Source: DAOPJM01 sp964490325
GTDB lineage: Bacteria; Bacillota; Clostridia; Christensenellales; CAG-138
Assembly (NCBI GenBank): GCA_964490325.1
Contig: CAZBBX010000015.1
Location: 1-52,174 of the forward strand
DNA length: 52,174 nucleotides
Reading direction: 5' to 3'
Positions within the stretch are counted from its first letter, which is position 1. Each line of letters begins with the position of its first letter. The position numbers and the translations under genes are program-made. The notes under the pieces are model-generated. The model worked only from the letters and a program-made list of their open reading frames with translations, ran no database searches and was not told the origin of the DNA. Shown piece after piece: positions 29,761 through 37,654 of the stretch.

Positions 29761-31557
29761 TTATCCGTCCTGCCGGATCTTCTCCAGCTTGACCGTATGT
29801 CGCAGGATCGTCGCCGCATCCGAGGCGGTGGGCGTGCCTCCGCTTCGATCGGCGTCGGCGCGCAGCAGCTGCTCGTTTGTAAGCTCGCTGAGCTTGACCG
29901 TCCAACGCAGCAGCAGCGCCGCGTCTGCGGAAGTAATGCTCCCGTCCAAGTTCACATCCCCGTACAGGATGGAAGGGGGTGTGGCGGTCGGCGTCGCTGT
30001 GGGCGCAGGCGTATTGGTCGGCGTGGGCGTGGCGGTCGCCTGCGGCAGCGTGACGCTCTCACCATTCACCGAAATGAGCTTGCCCGAAAGGAAGCCGACA
30101 TATACCAGCCCCTCCCCCGCGCCTGTGGGGACCGTAAAGCTGTTGCCGCTGAGCTTCACGCGCACCGCGCCGCCGCCCGAAATGACGGTGCTGCCCCCCG
30201 TGAACAGGGGCATGGAAGCGTCCTCGACCGCGCTGCCGATGGAAAATAGTCCCGTATCCGCCTGCTCGATGACGGCAATGTGGAACGCTAAATTCAGCTT
30301 TGAGAGCAATGTGCCGTCCTCGCCAAGCGTGGCCTCCAAGCCCGTGCCGTAATCGACCAAGGCGTCCAGCTGCGACTTGGTGAAGGCAGACAGAACGCCG
30401 CCAAGCAGCGCGCCGTCGTTGAGCTTGTCCGCGGTCGCGGTGGAACGCCAAAGCGCGATCATCCGCCGAAACACGCCCGCATCCGTCTGCGCCTTCAAAA
30501 ATTCCGTGAACAGGAAGCCCTGCCCGTAGACGCCGATGTCATAGCTGCCCGTGTTGAAGTTGTACAGGCTCTGTCCCTTGCGGATGAGGTTGGAGTTGTT
30601 GTAGCCGCCGTAGCCGCTCAGGTACTTTTGCTCCTCCACCTCGCCGGGATAGGCCAGCTCCTCCGCCGCCATGGACAGCGCCTCGTTGAGCCAAGCGTTC
30701 ATCTCGGTCTCCGTGCCCGTGCTTGCCGCGTTGGCAGGCGCGGACAGCGTTGCGGAGAAGTTGATGAGGTGCTGAAACTCGTGCGCCAGCGTGCTGTACA
30801 CCACGTCCGTTTCGCCAAGCAGCGAGCTGTTGACATAGATGGCGGCTATGCTGTTGTATTCCTCCGCGTTGTCGGGGTCGATGAGAGCGATCTGCGCCGC
30901 CGTGTACAGGTCGTAGGGATCAAAGAAGCCGCAGACAGAGGAGGAGCTCATCTTGTAGAAGATCAGATCGACCTTGCCTGTGCCCTCCAAGTCCAAAAAA
31001 TCGCCGAAGTTTGCCGTGTCGGAGGGGTAGATGACGGAGTCGAACTCGCGTACATACGCCTCCGCTTGGGCGGTCGTGGGAGCGTTACTGTCGCTGAGCA
31101 GCGCCCAGCAAAGGCAATGCTCGCCCACCGCAAGCAGGGTGAAGCTGCGTGGGCCATAGCTGTTGCTTGTAAGGTTCGTGCACACCCATAGGGTGCGCGT
31201 GCTTCCCACCGTATAGCTTGTGATCGAGTTGACGCCGTAGCTTCTGCTCGTTTCAAACGTGCGCTTGCCAAGGGCAAGGCGCGGCTCGTAATAGCGGAAG
31301 GTTTCGCCCTCGACCGCGTCCGTCGCCGTGATTTGGATCTGATCGCGCAGATTCCCCGTGGACAGGGTGGTGTCGGTCTCGACCCACTTGCCCTGCGCCT
31401 CGTCGTAGTGGCTTTCCCAAATGTAGGGGTTGTAGATCAAGACCTCGTCCACACCCGTAAGGGTAAGCGAAGCCGCCTTGACGGGCGTGACCGCAAAGCA
31501 GCAGAGTAAAAGCAGCAGGGCGCAAAGCAGCGCACCGTATCGACGTAAGCTATTCAT
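29761..31557 (-). CDS. Secreted zinc metalloprotease (M30/M6-like) with C-terminal dockerin
   Basis: 598 residues. A signal peptide covers 1-29 (ending VKAAS). The peptidase region has the zinc motif LAHEFQHLINF (HEFQH at 259-263) with the downstream AWLNEALSMAAEELAYPG supplying a Glu ligand, the pattern of hyicolysin-type M30 or related M6 enzymes. A beta-rich region (about 440-505) and a Thr/Pro linker lead to a type I dockerin (530-598) with two calcium loops, DVNLDGSITSADAALLL and DADRSGGTPTASDAATIL. The dockerin implies docking to a cohesin-bearing scaffold, which is not in this window. The promoter sits so that mRNA begins at the ATG. Peptidase family is inferred from the motif only. 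Confidence 0.85.
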   Translation of the reverse strand: MNSLRRYGALLCALLLLLCCFAVTPVKAASLTLTGVDEVLIYNPYIWESHYDEAQGKWVETDTTLSTGNLRDQIQITATDAVEGETFRYYEPRLALGKRTFETSRSYGVNSITSYTVGSTRTLWVCTNLTSNSYGPRSFTLLAVGEHCLCWALLSDSNAPTTAQAEAYVREFDSVIYPSDTANFGDFLDLEGTGKVDLIFYKMSSSSVCGFFDPYDLYTAAQIALIDPDNAEEYNSIAAIYVNSSLLGETDVVYSTLAHEFQHLINFSATLSAPANAASTGTETEMNAWLNEALSMAAEELAYPGEVEEQKYLSGYGGYNNSNLIRKGQSLYNFNTGSYDIGVYGQGFLFTEFLKAQTDAGVFRRMIALWRSTATADKLNDGALLGGVLSAFTKSQLDALVDYGTGLEATLGEDGTLLSKLNLAFHIAVIEQADTGLFSIGSAVEDASMPLFTGGSTVISGGGAVRVKLSGNSFTVPTGAGEGLVYVGFLSGKLISVNGESVTLPQATATPTPTNTPAPTATPTATPPSILYGDVNLDGSITSADAALLLRWTVKLSELTNEQLLRADADRSGGTPTASDAATILRHTVKLEKIRQDG

Positions 31558-31563
31558 GGCTGT

Positions 31564-31592
31564 ATTATAGCACAGCCCGCTTCCTCTGACAA
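31564..31592 (-). promoter_or_regulatory. Promoter of the dockerin protease / CotH operon, placed for a leaderless transcript
   Basis: Minus-strand TTGTCA (31587-31592), 17-nt spacer and TATAAT (31564-31569). Six bases lie between the -10 and the ATG, so the start base should be its A; no ribosome-binding site precedes the gene. Confidence 0.75.
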
Positions 31593-31629
31593 GAAAGCGG
31601 GCAAAGTTTGCAGTTCATACGCAATTCTA

Positions 31630-31806
31630 TTCCGTCAAAAACTATGTTTTTTGACGGGTCTGCTGCGGCAGGATTTTCTCTTGCCCCTTTGGAGACCCAA
31701 AGAGGCAAGCAAGGTGTCAAAACCGCCGCGCATGTCGCCGTTTTTGACGGAGCTGATGGCGGTTCCCTTGTTTGACACGTTGTCGGATCGACGGAGCGAT
31801 CCGACG
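31630..31806 (-). repeat. Modular hairpin repeat, copy R4 (complete, inverted)
   Basis: Read on the minus strand it has H1 (GTCGGATCG...CGATCCGAC, 31797-31805 and 31782-31790), spacer GGAACCGCCATCAGCTCC, H2 as GTCAAAAACG...CGGTTTTGAC (about 31707-31739), H3, the spacer CCTGCCGCAGCAG and H4 (CCGTCAAAAAAC...GTTTTTGACGG). The order and spacing match copy R2. It lies about 35 nt behind the sortase gene and ends about 38 nt before the promoter of the dockerin protease operon. Confidence 0.88.
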
Positions 31807-31840
31807 GCTGCTTTTTATGGTTCAGCAGTTTGGTTCCCGC

Positions 31841-32776
31841 TCAAGCTATGGGCAGCAGCCGCCCCTGCACAACGTAGCGCGCACCCTCAAACGTATAGTC
31901 GCAGGTGGACAGGGTGATGATGCGGTCGCTTACGCTTGGCGTCACGGCGGATTGGAAGTCGGAGCTTGCAAGCGCCGCGTCAAGATAGCTTTGGTATGCC
32001 GCCTCGTCCTCGAACACAAAGCTGTAGACCTCGGAATCGGAGGCGGTGGTGTAGCCCGCGAACAGCTCGATGCAGTACTTACCGTTCGGCGTGTACAGGA
32101 ACAGGACGGGATGCGCGTCAAAATAGCTCTGCTTTTGATAGCTTTTCAGCTTGCCGAACATCTTGCCGCTCTTCATGCGGTGTCCGTAGAGCACCGTGTT
32201 GCGATCCGAAAAGTCGCGGCTGTTGCGCTTGTCCACAAAGAGCGTGCCGTTGGCGTTTTTGCTGCCGTCGATGAGGTGCTTAAGGTAGTACTCGTTGTCT
32301 GTGGAGTACACCACGGGATAGTCGATCGCCGTGCCCTCGCAGTAGAGCCAGCCCACCACCTCGCTGTTGATGGACAAAAGGCGGTCAAAGTCGATGCTGA
32401 GGCTGCCGCCGTCGCCGTAATTTTCGGGCAGGATCACGCTTGTAGGCCTTGGCGCTGCGCTTGGCGTGTCCGAGGCGCCATTCTCCGTGCCGACCGTGGG
32501 CGTCGCCTCGGCTGCGGGGCTTTCGGCGTCCGCTGAAGGCGCGCTGCTTGCCTGCGGCGGCGTTGCTTCGTCCGCTGCATCCGCAAGTACGGTAACGCTT
32601 TTGGCGTCCTTGGTCGCAACGACGGAGCTGCGCAGATCATCGTACAAGCTGTCTGCCTTTTCCGTATCCAACAGCGTTGGGAGCGCCAGCACAAGGCAGG
32701 CAACGATCCCAACGCTGCTGAGAATGATGAGTGTAAGCAGCAGAGCAGTACCCCGCTTTTTACGTTTTTCCGCCAT
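31841..32776 (-). CDS. srtB: Class B sortase
   Basis: 311 residues. An N-terminal membrane helix (about 8-33, RGTALLLTLIILSSVGIVAC) is followed by a Ser/Ala/Pro-rich linker (about 55-120) and the catalytic domain. The catalytic His199 lies in LYGHRMKSGKMFG, Cys292 in ITLSTCDY and Arg300 in EGARYVV, the full triad; the helix between His and Cys regions and the length fit class B. It should cleave a sorting signal and attach a protein to peptidoglycan or polymerise a fibre. The ATG at 32776 is used because the longer reading starts with TTG. The gene follows the KTG-D-signal protein by 4 nt, which makes that protein the natural substrate. Confidence 0.93.
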   Translation of the reverse strand: MAEKRKKRGTALLLTLIILSSVGIVACLVLALPTLLDTEKADSLYDDLRSSVVATKDAKSVTVLADAADEATPPQASSAPSADAESPAAEATPTVGTENGASDTPSAAPRPTSVILPENYGDGGSLSIDFDRLLSINSEVVGWLYCEGTAIDYPVVYSTDNEYYLKHLIDGSKNANGTLFVDKRNSRDFSDRNTVLYGHRMKSGKMFGKLKSYQKQSYFDAHPVLFLYTPNGKYCIELFAGYTTASDSEVYSFVFEDEAAYQSYLDAALASSDFQSAVTPSVSDRIITLSTCDYTFEGARYVVQGRLLPIA

Positions 32777-32780
32777 GGAG

Positions 32781-33389
32781 CTATCGATCTTCCCTGCGCC
32801 GCTTGACAAGAAGCGTCGTGGAGACCATTAGCACGATCAGCAGGGCTCCGCCGATCAAGCCGTAGGTCAGCAGCACGCTGTTGTCTCCCGTCTTGACGTC
32901 TTGGATCTCGGCCTTGAAAGTCCAAATGACGTCTCCTGTGCCATCCATGTAGCTGTTGTCCAGCGTATGCGGCACGGTCAGGGTCACATCCAAGGTGGTG
33001 GAGGCGCCCTTTTGGAAGCTGCCCAGCAGCTTATAGGCGGTCAGTCCATCGGTCTTGTCGGCGGTGGAATCGAACAGGACGGTCGTGCCCTGCATGACCT
33101 TGAGGCCCAGCTGCGAAAGCAGCGCCTGATCCTTTTCACTTGCACCCTCGGCCTTTAGGTAGATGTCTACCTTTTCAACATAGTTGTTGCTCACAACGAT
33201 CTGCTGCGTGACAACATCGCCGGGCATCAGCCCCTTGAAGTTGGTGAACAGGTCGGTATCCGCCGGCACGAACACGAACTTTTCCGCCTCGTTTTCAAAG
33301 CGCACCGAGGAGCCGTCCGCCAGTACCGAAAGGCTCAGGCAGAGTGCCAGCAGGAAGACGAGCAGTAAGGCGATCCTCTTTTTCATCAT
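32781..33389 (-). CDS. Surface protein with KTG-D-type sorting signal, probable sortase substrate
   Basis: 202 residues: a signal peptide (about 1-22, ending SVLADG), a single beta-rich domain (about 25-160) with DLFTNFKGLMPGD, VTQQIVVSNNYVEKVDIYLK and a Cna/IgG-like strand pattern, then QDVKTGDNS, a hydrophobic helix (about 173-194) and the stop-transfer RRRED tail. This C-terminus has the three parts of a cell-wall sorting signal, with VKTGD in place of LPxTG, a variant I associate with pilin-type or class B sorting in Clostridia. AGGAGGT precedes the start, and ATG overlaps the end of the previous gene. Expected to be a wall anchor or base subunit. Family is unassigned. Confidence 0.8.
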   Translation of the reverse strand: MMKKRIALLLVFLLALCLSLSVLADGSSVRFENEAEKFVFVPADTDLFTNFKGLMPGDVVTQQIVVSNNYVEKVDIYLKAEGASEKDQALLSQLGLKVMQGTTVLFDSTADKTDGLTAYKLLGSFQKGASTTLDVTLTVPHTLDNSYMDGTGDVIWTFKAEIQDVKTGDNSVLLTYGLIGGALLIVLMVSTTLLVKRRREDR

Positions 33390-33961
33390 GCTACCTCCTC
33401 CAGCAAGCCCGCTGCGTTCACACGGATGTGCTGCCACGCGCTCTCCACGGCTGCCTTAGGCGCCGCTTGGATGCACTGCGCCGCAAAGTCCATCCTGATC
33501 TGATAGGTCTTGGTGGCCTCCGTCTCCATGAGCGTGCAGCTTGTGAACAGCACGGGGCTAAGCTCCCCCGCCGCCACGGCTGCTTTGCAGTAGTAATAGC
33601 CGTCCAGCAGGAACCAGTCCGCAGTGTTCACGTTCAGCGTGTAGTCCGTACCCGCCACGGGGACAAGCGCCGTCACGTTGCCGTCTGCGTCCACAAAGTT
33701 GCAGATCACGGTCACGCGCAGGTACTCGTCGATGTCGCCTAGATTGCGCACGGCAACATCTTCCTTGGTCGAGCCGTCGAAGTCCTCCTCGATCCGGCAG
33801 GCCGTGCTCGACGGATGAAACAGGTTCGTAAGCGACGCCGTGCCCGTCTTGATGTAGGCCAGCGTCAGCCCCGTCCCGATTAGGAGCGCAAGCACCAAGA
33901 CCGCCATTGCCGTAAGCAGCAGCCATCTTTTGCGCGCTCCGTTCCACTTTGTTTTCTGCAT
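33386..33961 (-). CDS. SipW-type signal protein, TasA/camelysin-like or related
   Basis: 191 residues. A basic start (MQKTKWNGARKRW) and hydrophobic helix end in the SipW-type pattern IGTGLTLAYIKTGTASLTNLF, which in TasA-like proteins marks the cut by the SipW peptidase. The mature part is beta-rich with paired strands (EEDFDGSTKEDVAVRN, DIDEYLRVTVICNFVDADG) and one Cys pair candidate. AAGGGGGG precedes the ATG. It lies 13 nt after the vWA adhesin and overlaps the anchored-protein gene. It is the fourth SipW-cognate protein of the locus, so it is likely a fibre or linker subunit. Its mature sequence does not clearly resemble camelysin, so the exact family is open. Confidence 0.8.
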   Translation of the reverse strand: MQKTKWNGARKRWLLLTAMAVLVLALLIGTGLTLAYIKTGTASLTNLFHPSSTACRIEEDFDGSTKEDVAVRNLGDIDEYLRVTVICNFVDADGNVTALVPVAGTDYTLNVNTADWFLLDGYYYCKAAVAAGELSPVLFTSCTLMETEATKTYQIRMDFAAQCIQAAPKAAVESAWQHIRVNAAGLLEEVA

Positions 33962-33974
33962 CGTCACGCCCCCC

Positions 33975-36899
33975 TTAATTGCCTTCAAACAGGCGGAACA
34001 GATTCGTAAGGAAGCTGTCGCCGTCCAGCCAGCGGTTGGTCTTGATGGTATTGACAACGGTCAACTCGTCTTGGTAGGTCTCCGCATCCAAATGGATCTC
34101 ACTAGCCTCCTGCGCATGGTAGCGCCAAGACCAGCTCGTATCCTCCTGCACGCTGTAATCGCCAACGGGCAGATCCGAGAGGGTCACGCTGCCGTTGCCG
34201 TGGACGCACACCATGATGCTCCACGTCTCGGCGATCGCCCCGTCCGCTGCGCGGGTGACGATGAAGCGGAAGGTCTCGTTTTCGCCTGCGGCGCCTTGCT
34301 TATGGATCGTCAGCGTGCAGGGCGTCACATAGACCACAAAGTGTGCGGCGGGATACTCCGCATCCGCCGTCAAAACGGTCAGGTCGGTGATGTCCTTTGT
34401 GCCGCGCAGAACGCTTGTCACCGTGATCGGCGTGTCCGCAAGGTAATGCTCCACGTCCGCGTGATCATAGGTAAAGCGCAGTTCCGGCTCAGCCCCTGCG
34501 GGACTTGGCGCGGCGCTGTGCGTGGCGTCCGCCCAAATGACGGAGATCACGTTGTCCGTGATGTCGCTCGTGTCGCCCTTTACAATGGTATCATCACCAA
34601 AGACGACGGTCGGCGTGAACAGATGCACCTTTGCCGTGACGTCAAAGTCGCGTTCGTTGCACTCGTCCGGCTGCTCCGGATCCTGCACAACGCTGACGAC
34701 CTCCGCCTTCAGCTGCAGCTGCCCGCACATTTGCGGCTCGAAGACGCGGTTATAACCGCTTAGGAAGTTCCAGTCGCCCTCATCGTAGGCCGTTCCCGCG
34801 GGGACCACAAGCGTTGCGATGCAGGTCGTGCCAAGGTACAGCTCGTAGTCGATGTTGACATGCGAATTGTTGGCCCCATCCGAAGCGATGAAGTTGAACA
34901 GGTCGCTGATGTCCACCTCGTCTCCCGCATACACGGAAAGATCCTGTGCCGTGACCTCGTACGCGATGGGCAGGTTCGTGTGCGGCGGCTCGAAGGGCTC
35001 CAGCGGCTCGTCGCTCCCGCCCGGATACACGCCGCTGCCGGGGCCGTTGGTCTCCACGTCGTTGCCGCCGAAGGTGCCGCCTCTGACGATGCGGATCTCA
35101 ATGACCAGCTTGCTGCCGCGGTGTCCCGTGATCACGCCGTCTGTCACGATGTCCGCCACATAGTTGCCGGAGAAGTCAAAGCCCGTGGTGATAACGGTCT
35201 TGCCCGCCACGTCCACCGTCACGGAGAACTCCGGGCTTGTGAACGGTACAAGCTCATCCCACAGGCGATCACCCGTTGCCACGTTGCCCACGCGTCCCAG
35301 ATAGTCGGCGGTGTAGACGTCCACATCGGCGTCCGTGCCCGTCTCCAGTTCAAAGTAATCGGAGATCACGTCTTGAATGGTGCTGGTCTCGTCCAGTGTT
35401 GACGTTGTACCGCCCGACTGCACTTCATCGGCAATGCGGGTGAAGATGGTGTTCAAATCGGCGCTGTCCTCGGCCGACAGGTAATATCCCTTGTTGCTGC
35501 CTGTGCCGCCGCTCGTCATGCTCGTGGCTGACAGGTAGTTGGAGGACAGGTAGTTCATGAAGCGGTTGGCGGAAAAACTTCCGCCGCTGCTTGCGCTCAC
35601 GTCCGTAGGATCGGCGCCCGAGAAGGTGCCGATGGTATACATCGTGGCGCCGCTGTCCTTGATCTCCTTGGCATAGGTGATGGCAGCGTTTGCAATGCTG
35701 TCGCGACCCGTTGTGGAGATACTGTCATACCCCGGCGTACCGTCCGTAAAGAGGACGACCACGCGCTGACGCTGCTCCCCCGCCTGCAAGGGCGTATTTG
35801 TGAGGATCTTTCGCGCCATATCCATGCCGAAGTTTGGATAGGTCAGGCAATAGCTGTCGATACCCACGCCAATGTTGTTGACCGCCGTATCCAGTCTGCT
35901 GTCCGTCACGCTCAATAGCGCGGCGGCATAGTCCGCATTCGTCAGTGCGCTGTAGTTCTTGGTGGTGGGCGTGAGAAGCTCGGTCTTCTTGTAGCCCTGC
36001 TCGCCGTATGACAGGTTTCCGGCAAAGCCGACCAATGCGATGCGGTGATCCACACCGTCCGCCGCAGCTTTATCCTTTACTTCCTGCACAAAGTTTGATA
36101 CAGCCGTCTTGAGCGCGGCAATGCGCGTGGTCGTGGTTCGCGTATAGAACTGCACCACATCGTAGCCATACTGGCGCGTGACCGTAACGCCGTCCGCAAG
36201 CTTGGGGTACACATACACCCAGTTGCTGCTGCTGTTTTGATAGCGATAGTAATCGCAGCGGCCGGAATCGTAATCACTGTACGAAACGCTCTTGTAACTG
36301 CCGTCCGATAAGCGTATGTAGTAGGTGGAATTATACGCGGAGAAGCCATAATAGGTGGTGTTGCCATACTGATATGCACCACCCGTGACTTTCGTATATT
36401 CGGCAACAAAATCGTCCTGCAGCATGGAGCCTGATTGGTCGAGAACGAGAATGATGTCGCAGGGAACTGCCTGCTCTTGGGTCGTGATCGTGATCTCGCC
36501 CGTGGCGTAGGCCTCCAAGGTCAGCGTATACACGCCGTTCTCATCCGGCTCTCCCACGGTCTTGCCCGTCTCCACGCCGCCGTCTTCCCCTTCACTGCGG
36601 TTCTGTTGGGTCTGCAGGAGTGCGGGGCCCGATACGGCGGGCAGAAAGGGACCTACCCGCGTATAGCTGTGCGCCGTGTCTTCTTCGGGCAGCTCGGCTT
36701 CCGCGTCCCCCGCAGGTTTGCCGCCCTCGTTCGCCTCACCCGCTGCGTCGGACGGCAGCGCCGTCTCCCCCGCCGCAGTCGGCGTTTCGCCCTCGTTCTC
36801 CTCCTCAAAGCGCAGCGTACCGCCGATCGCCCACGCCGAAACGGGGACGAGCGCCAGCACGAGCAGCGCGCAGAGGAGTATTGCGATGGTTCTTTTCAT
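33975..36899 (-). CDS. Large vWA adhesin with Cna-B-like domain, tip or anchor protein of the SipW locus
   Basis: 974 residues. A signal peptide (about 1-25, ending SAWA) is followed by an acidic low-complexity stretch (about 30-115). The vWA domain (about 145-500) has the MIDAS motif VLDQSGSM near 154-159 and LFTDGTPGYDS; it is interrupted by a Tyr-rich insertion (about 168-253). Several beta domains follow (about 520-800), then a SpaA/Cna-B-like domain (about 855-945, LTIHKQGAAGENETFRF, LSDLPVGDYSVQED). The C-terminus ends in NTIKTNRWLDGDSFLTNLF and a short tail, without LPxTG or a membrane helix. vWA proteins often form the tip of sortase pili. The missing sorting signal suggests attachment through neighbouring proteins. 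Start set by TGAGGT. Confidence 0.85.
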   Translation of the reverse strand: MKRTIAILLCALLVLALVPVSAWAIGGTLRFEEENEGETPTAAGETALPSDAAGEANEGGKPAGDAEAELPEEDTAHSYTRVGPFLPAVSGPALLQTQQNRSEGEDGGVETGKTVGEPDENGVYTLTLEAYATGEITITTQEQAVPCDIILVLDQSGSMLQDDFVAEYTKVTGGAYQYGNTTYYGFSAYNSTYYIRLSDGSYKSVSYSDYDSGRCDYYRYQNSSSNWVYVYPKLADGVTVTRQYGYDVVQFYTRTTTTRIAALKTAVSNFVQEVKDKAAADGVDHRIALVGFAGNLSYGEQGYKKTELLTPTTKNYSALTNADYAAALLSVTDSRLDTAVNNIGVGIDSYCLTYPNFGMDMARKILTNTPLQAGEQRQRVVVLFTDGTPGYDSISTTGRDSIANAAITYAKEIKDSGATMYTIGTFSGADPTDVSASSGGSFSANRFMNYLSSNYLSATSMTSGGTGSNKGYYLSAEDSADLNTIFTRIADEVQSGGTTSTLDETSTIQDVISDYFELETGTDADVDVYTADYLGRVGNVATGDRLWDELVPFTSPEFSVTVDVAGKTVITTGFDFSGNYVADIVTDGVITGHRGSKLVIEIRIVRGGTFGGNDVETNGPGSGVYPGGSDEPLEPFEPPHTNLPIAYEVTAQDLSVYAGDEVDISDLFNFIASDGANNSHVNIDYELYLGTTCIATLVVPAGTAYDEGDWNFLSGYNRVFEPQMCGQLQLKAEVVSVVQDPEQPDECNERDFDVTAKVHLFTPTVVFGDDTIVKGDTSDITDNVISVIWADATHSAAPSPAGAEPELRFTYDHADVEHYLADTPITVTSVLRGTKDITDLTVLTADAEYPAAHFVVYVTPCTLTIHKQGAAGENETFRFIVTRAADGAIAETWSIMVCVHGNGSVTLSDLPVGDYSVQEDTSWSWRYHAQEASEIHLDAETYQDELTVVNTIKTNRWLDGDSFLTNLFRLFEGN

Positions 36900-36975
36900 A
36901 TGGCACCTCATTTCGGTTCATCCGCTGTTTTATTATTGGGCGCGTTCCCCGCGTCCAAAGGCTTGTACATCCGTC

Positions 36976-37551
36976 TTATTCGGCGGGCCAGCCCTGCGCC
37001 AACAGTACGGTGTCGCCGTTGTTCGCCGTCTGCACGGCCTGCACGGTGACGACCACGTCAACCTTGGCGTCGGCATAGGCGTTGTCCAGCTCCTTGGAGA
37101 ACTCGACCATGCTGAACAGCGGATCCGTCTCCGCGTCGGGGGCGAGCTTCAGAGCGTAATAGTACCAGCCGTCGGCTCCCGCGATCCATTTTTCCGTGTT
37201 GTAGGCGGGAACGATCTTGCTTGCATCGCCGTCGATATAGCCGCCCACGCTGTTGATCTGACAGCTGACGACCGCCTTCATGCGCACCCAGATCTCGTTA
37301 GCGCCCGTGTTCTTGGCATACGCGATCTTGCTCAGCGATTCGCCCGGCATAACGCCTGCGACCGTCTCGGCGGGATAGTCGATAAGGCCGTTTGGCGTCT
37401 CCATCTTTTCGATGAGCGCGACCTTTACGTTGCCCAGCGTGACCTTATTCGTCGCCTGCTCGCTGCCGCTGAAATAGGCCAGCGTGCCCGCGCCGATCAA
37501 AGCGACGGCAACGACGATCACGGCAAGAATGAGGAAAACTTTACGTTTCAT
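36976..37551 (-). CDS. TasA/camelysin-like fibre protein with SipW-type signal (a)
   Basis: 191 residues. The signal region MKRKVFLILAVIVVAVALIG continues as AGTLAYFSGSEQATNKVTLG with the SipW consensus, followed by NVKVALIEKM. The mature part contains VMPGESLSKIAYAKNTG and VRMKAVVSC, matching the camelysin/TasA (M73) type fold in which one strand of each subunit can complete the next. AGGAAGG precedes the ATG. It lies 76 nt before the vWA gene in the transcription direction, and a hairpin (CACCCG/CGGGTG) stands in the upstream spacer. Family members assemble into extracellular fibres in biofilms; peptidase activity claimed for some camelysins is not expected here. Confidence 0.87.
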   Translation of the reverse strand: MKRKVFLILAVIVVAVALIGAGTLAYFSGSEQATNKVTLGNVKVALIEKMETPNGLIDYPAETVAGVMPGESLSKIAYAKNTGANEIWVRMKAVVSCQINSVGGYIDGDASKIVPAYNTEKWIAGADGWYYYALKLAPDAETDPLFSMVEFSKELDNAYADAKVDVVVTVQAVQTANNGDTVLLAQGWPAE

Positions 37552-37609
37552 GGCTTTTATACCTTCCTGTATGTTGTATTGTGGCAGCGTTCTCTATTCT
37601 ATGGCGATA

Positions 37610-37636
37610 GCGCCACCCGAAAAATACGGGTGACGC
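37610..37636 (-). other. Hairpin between two TasA-like genes
   Basis: CACCCG and CGGGTG (with flanking GCG/CGC) form a strong stem in the 103-nt spacer. No T-run follows, so it may be an mRNA processing or attenuation site that sets the ratio of subunits. Confidence 0.5.
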
Positions 37637-37654
37637 CGCGCCAATTCTGACGAT

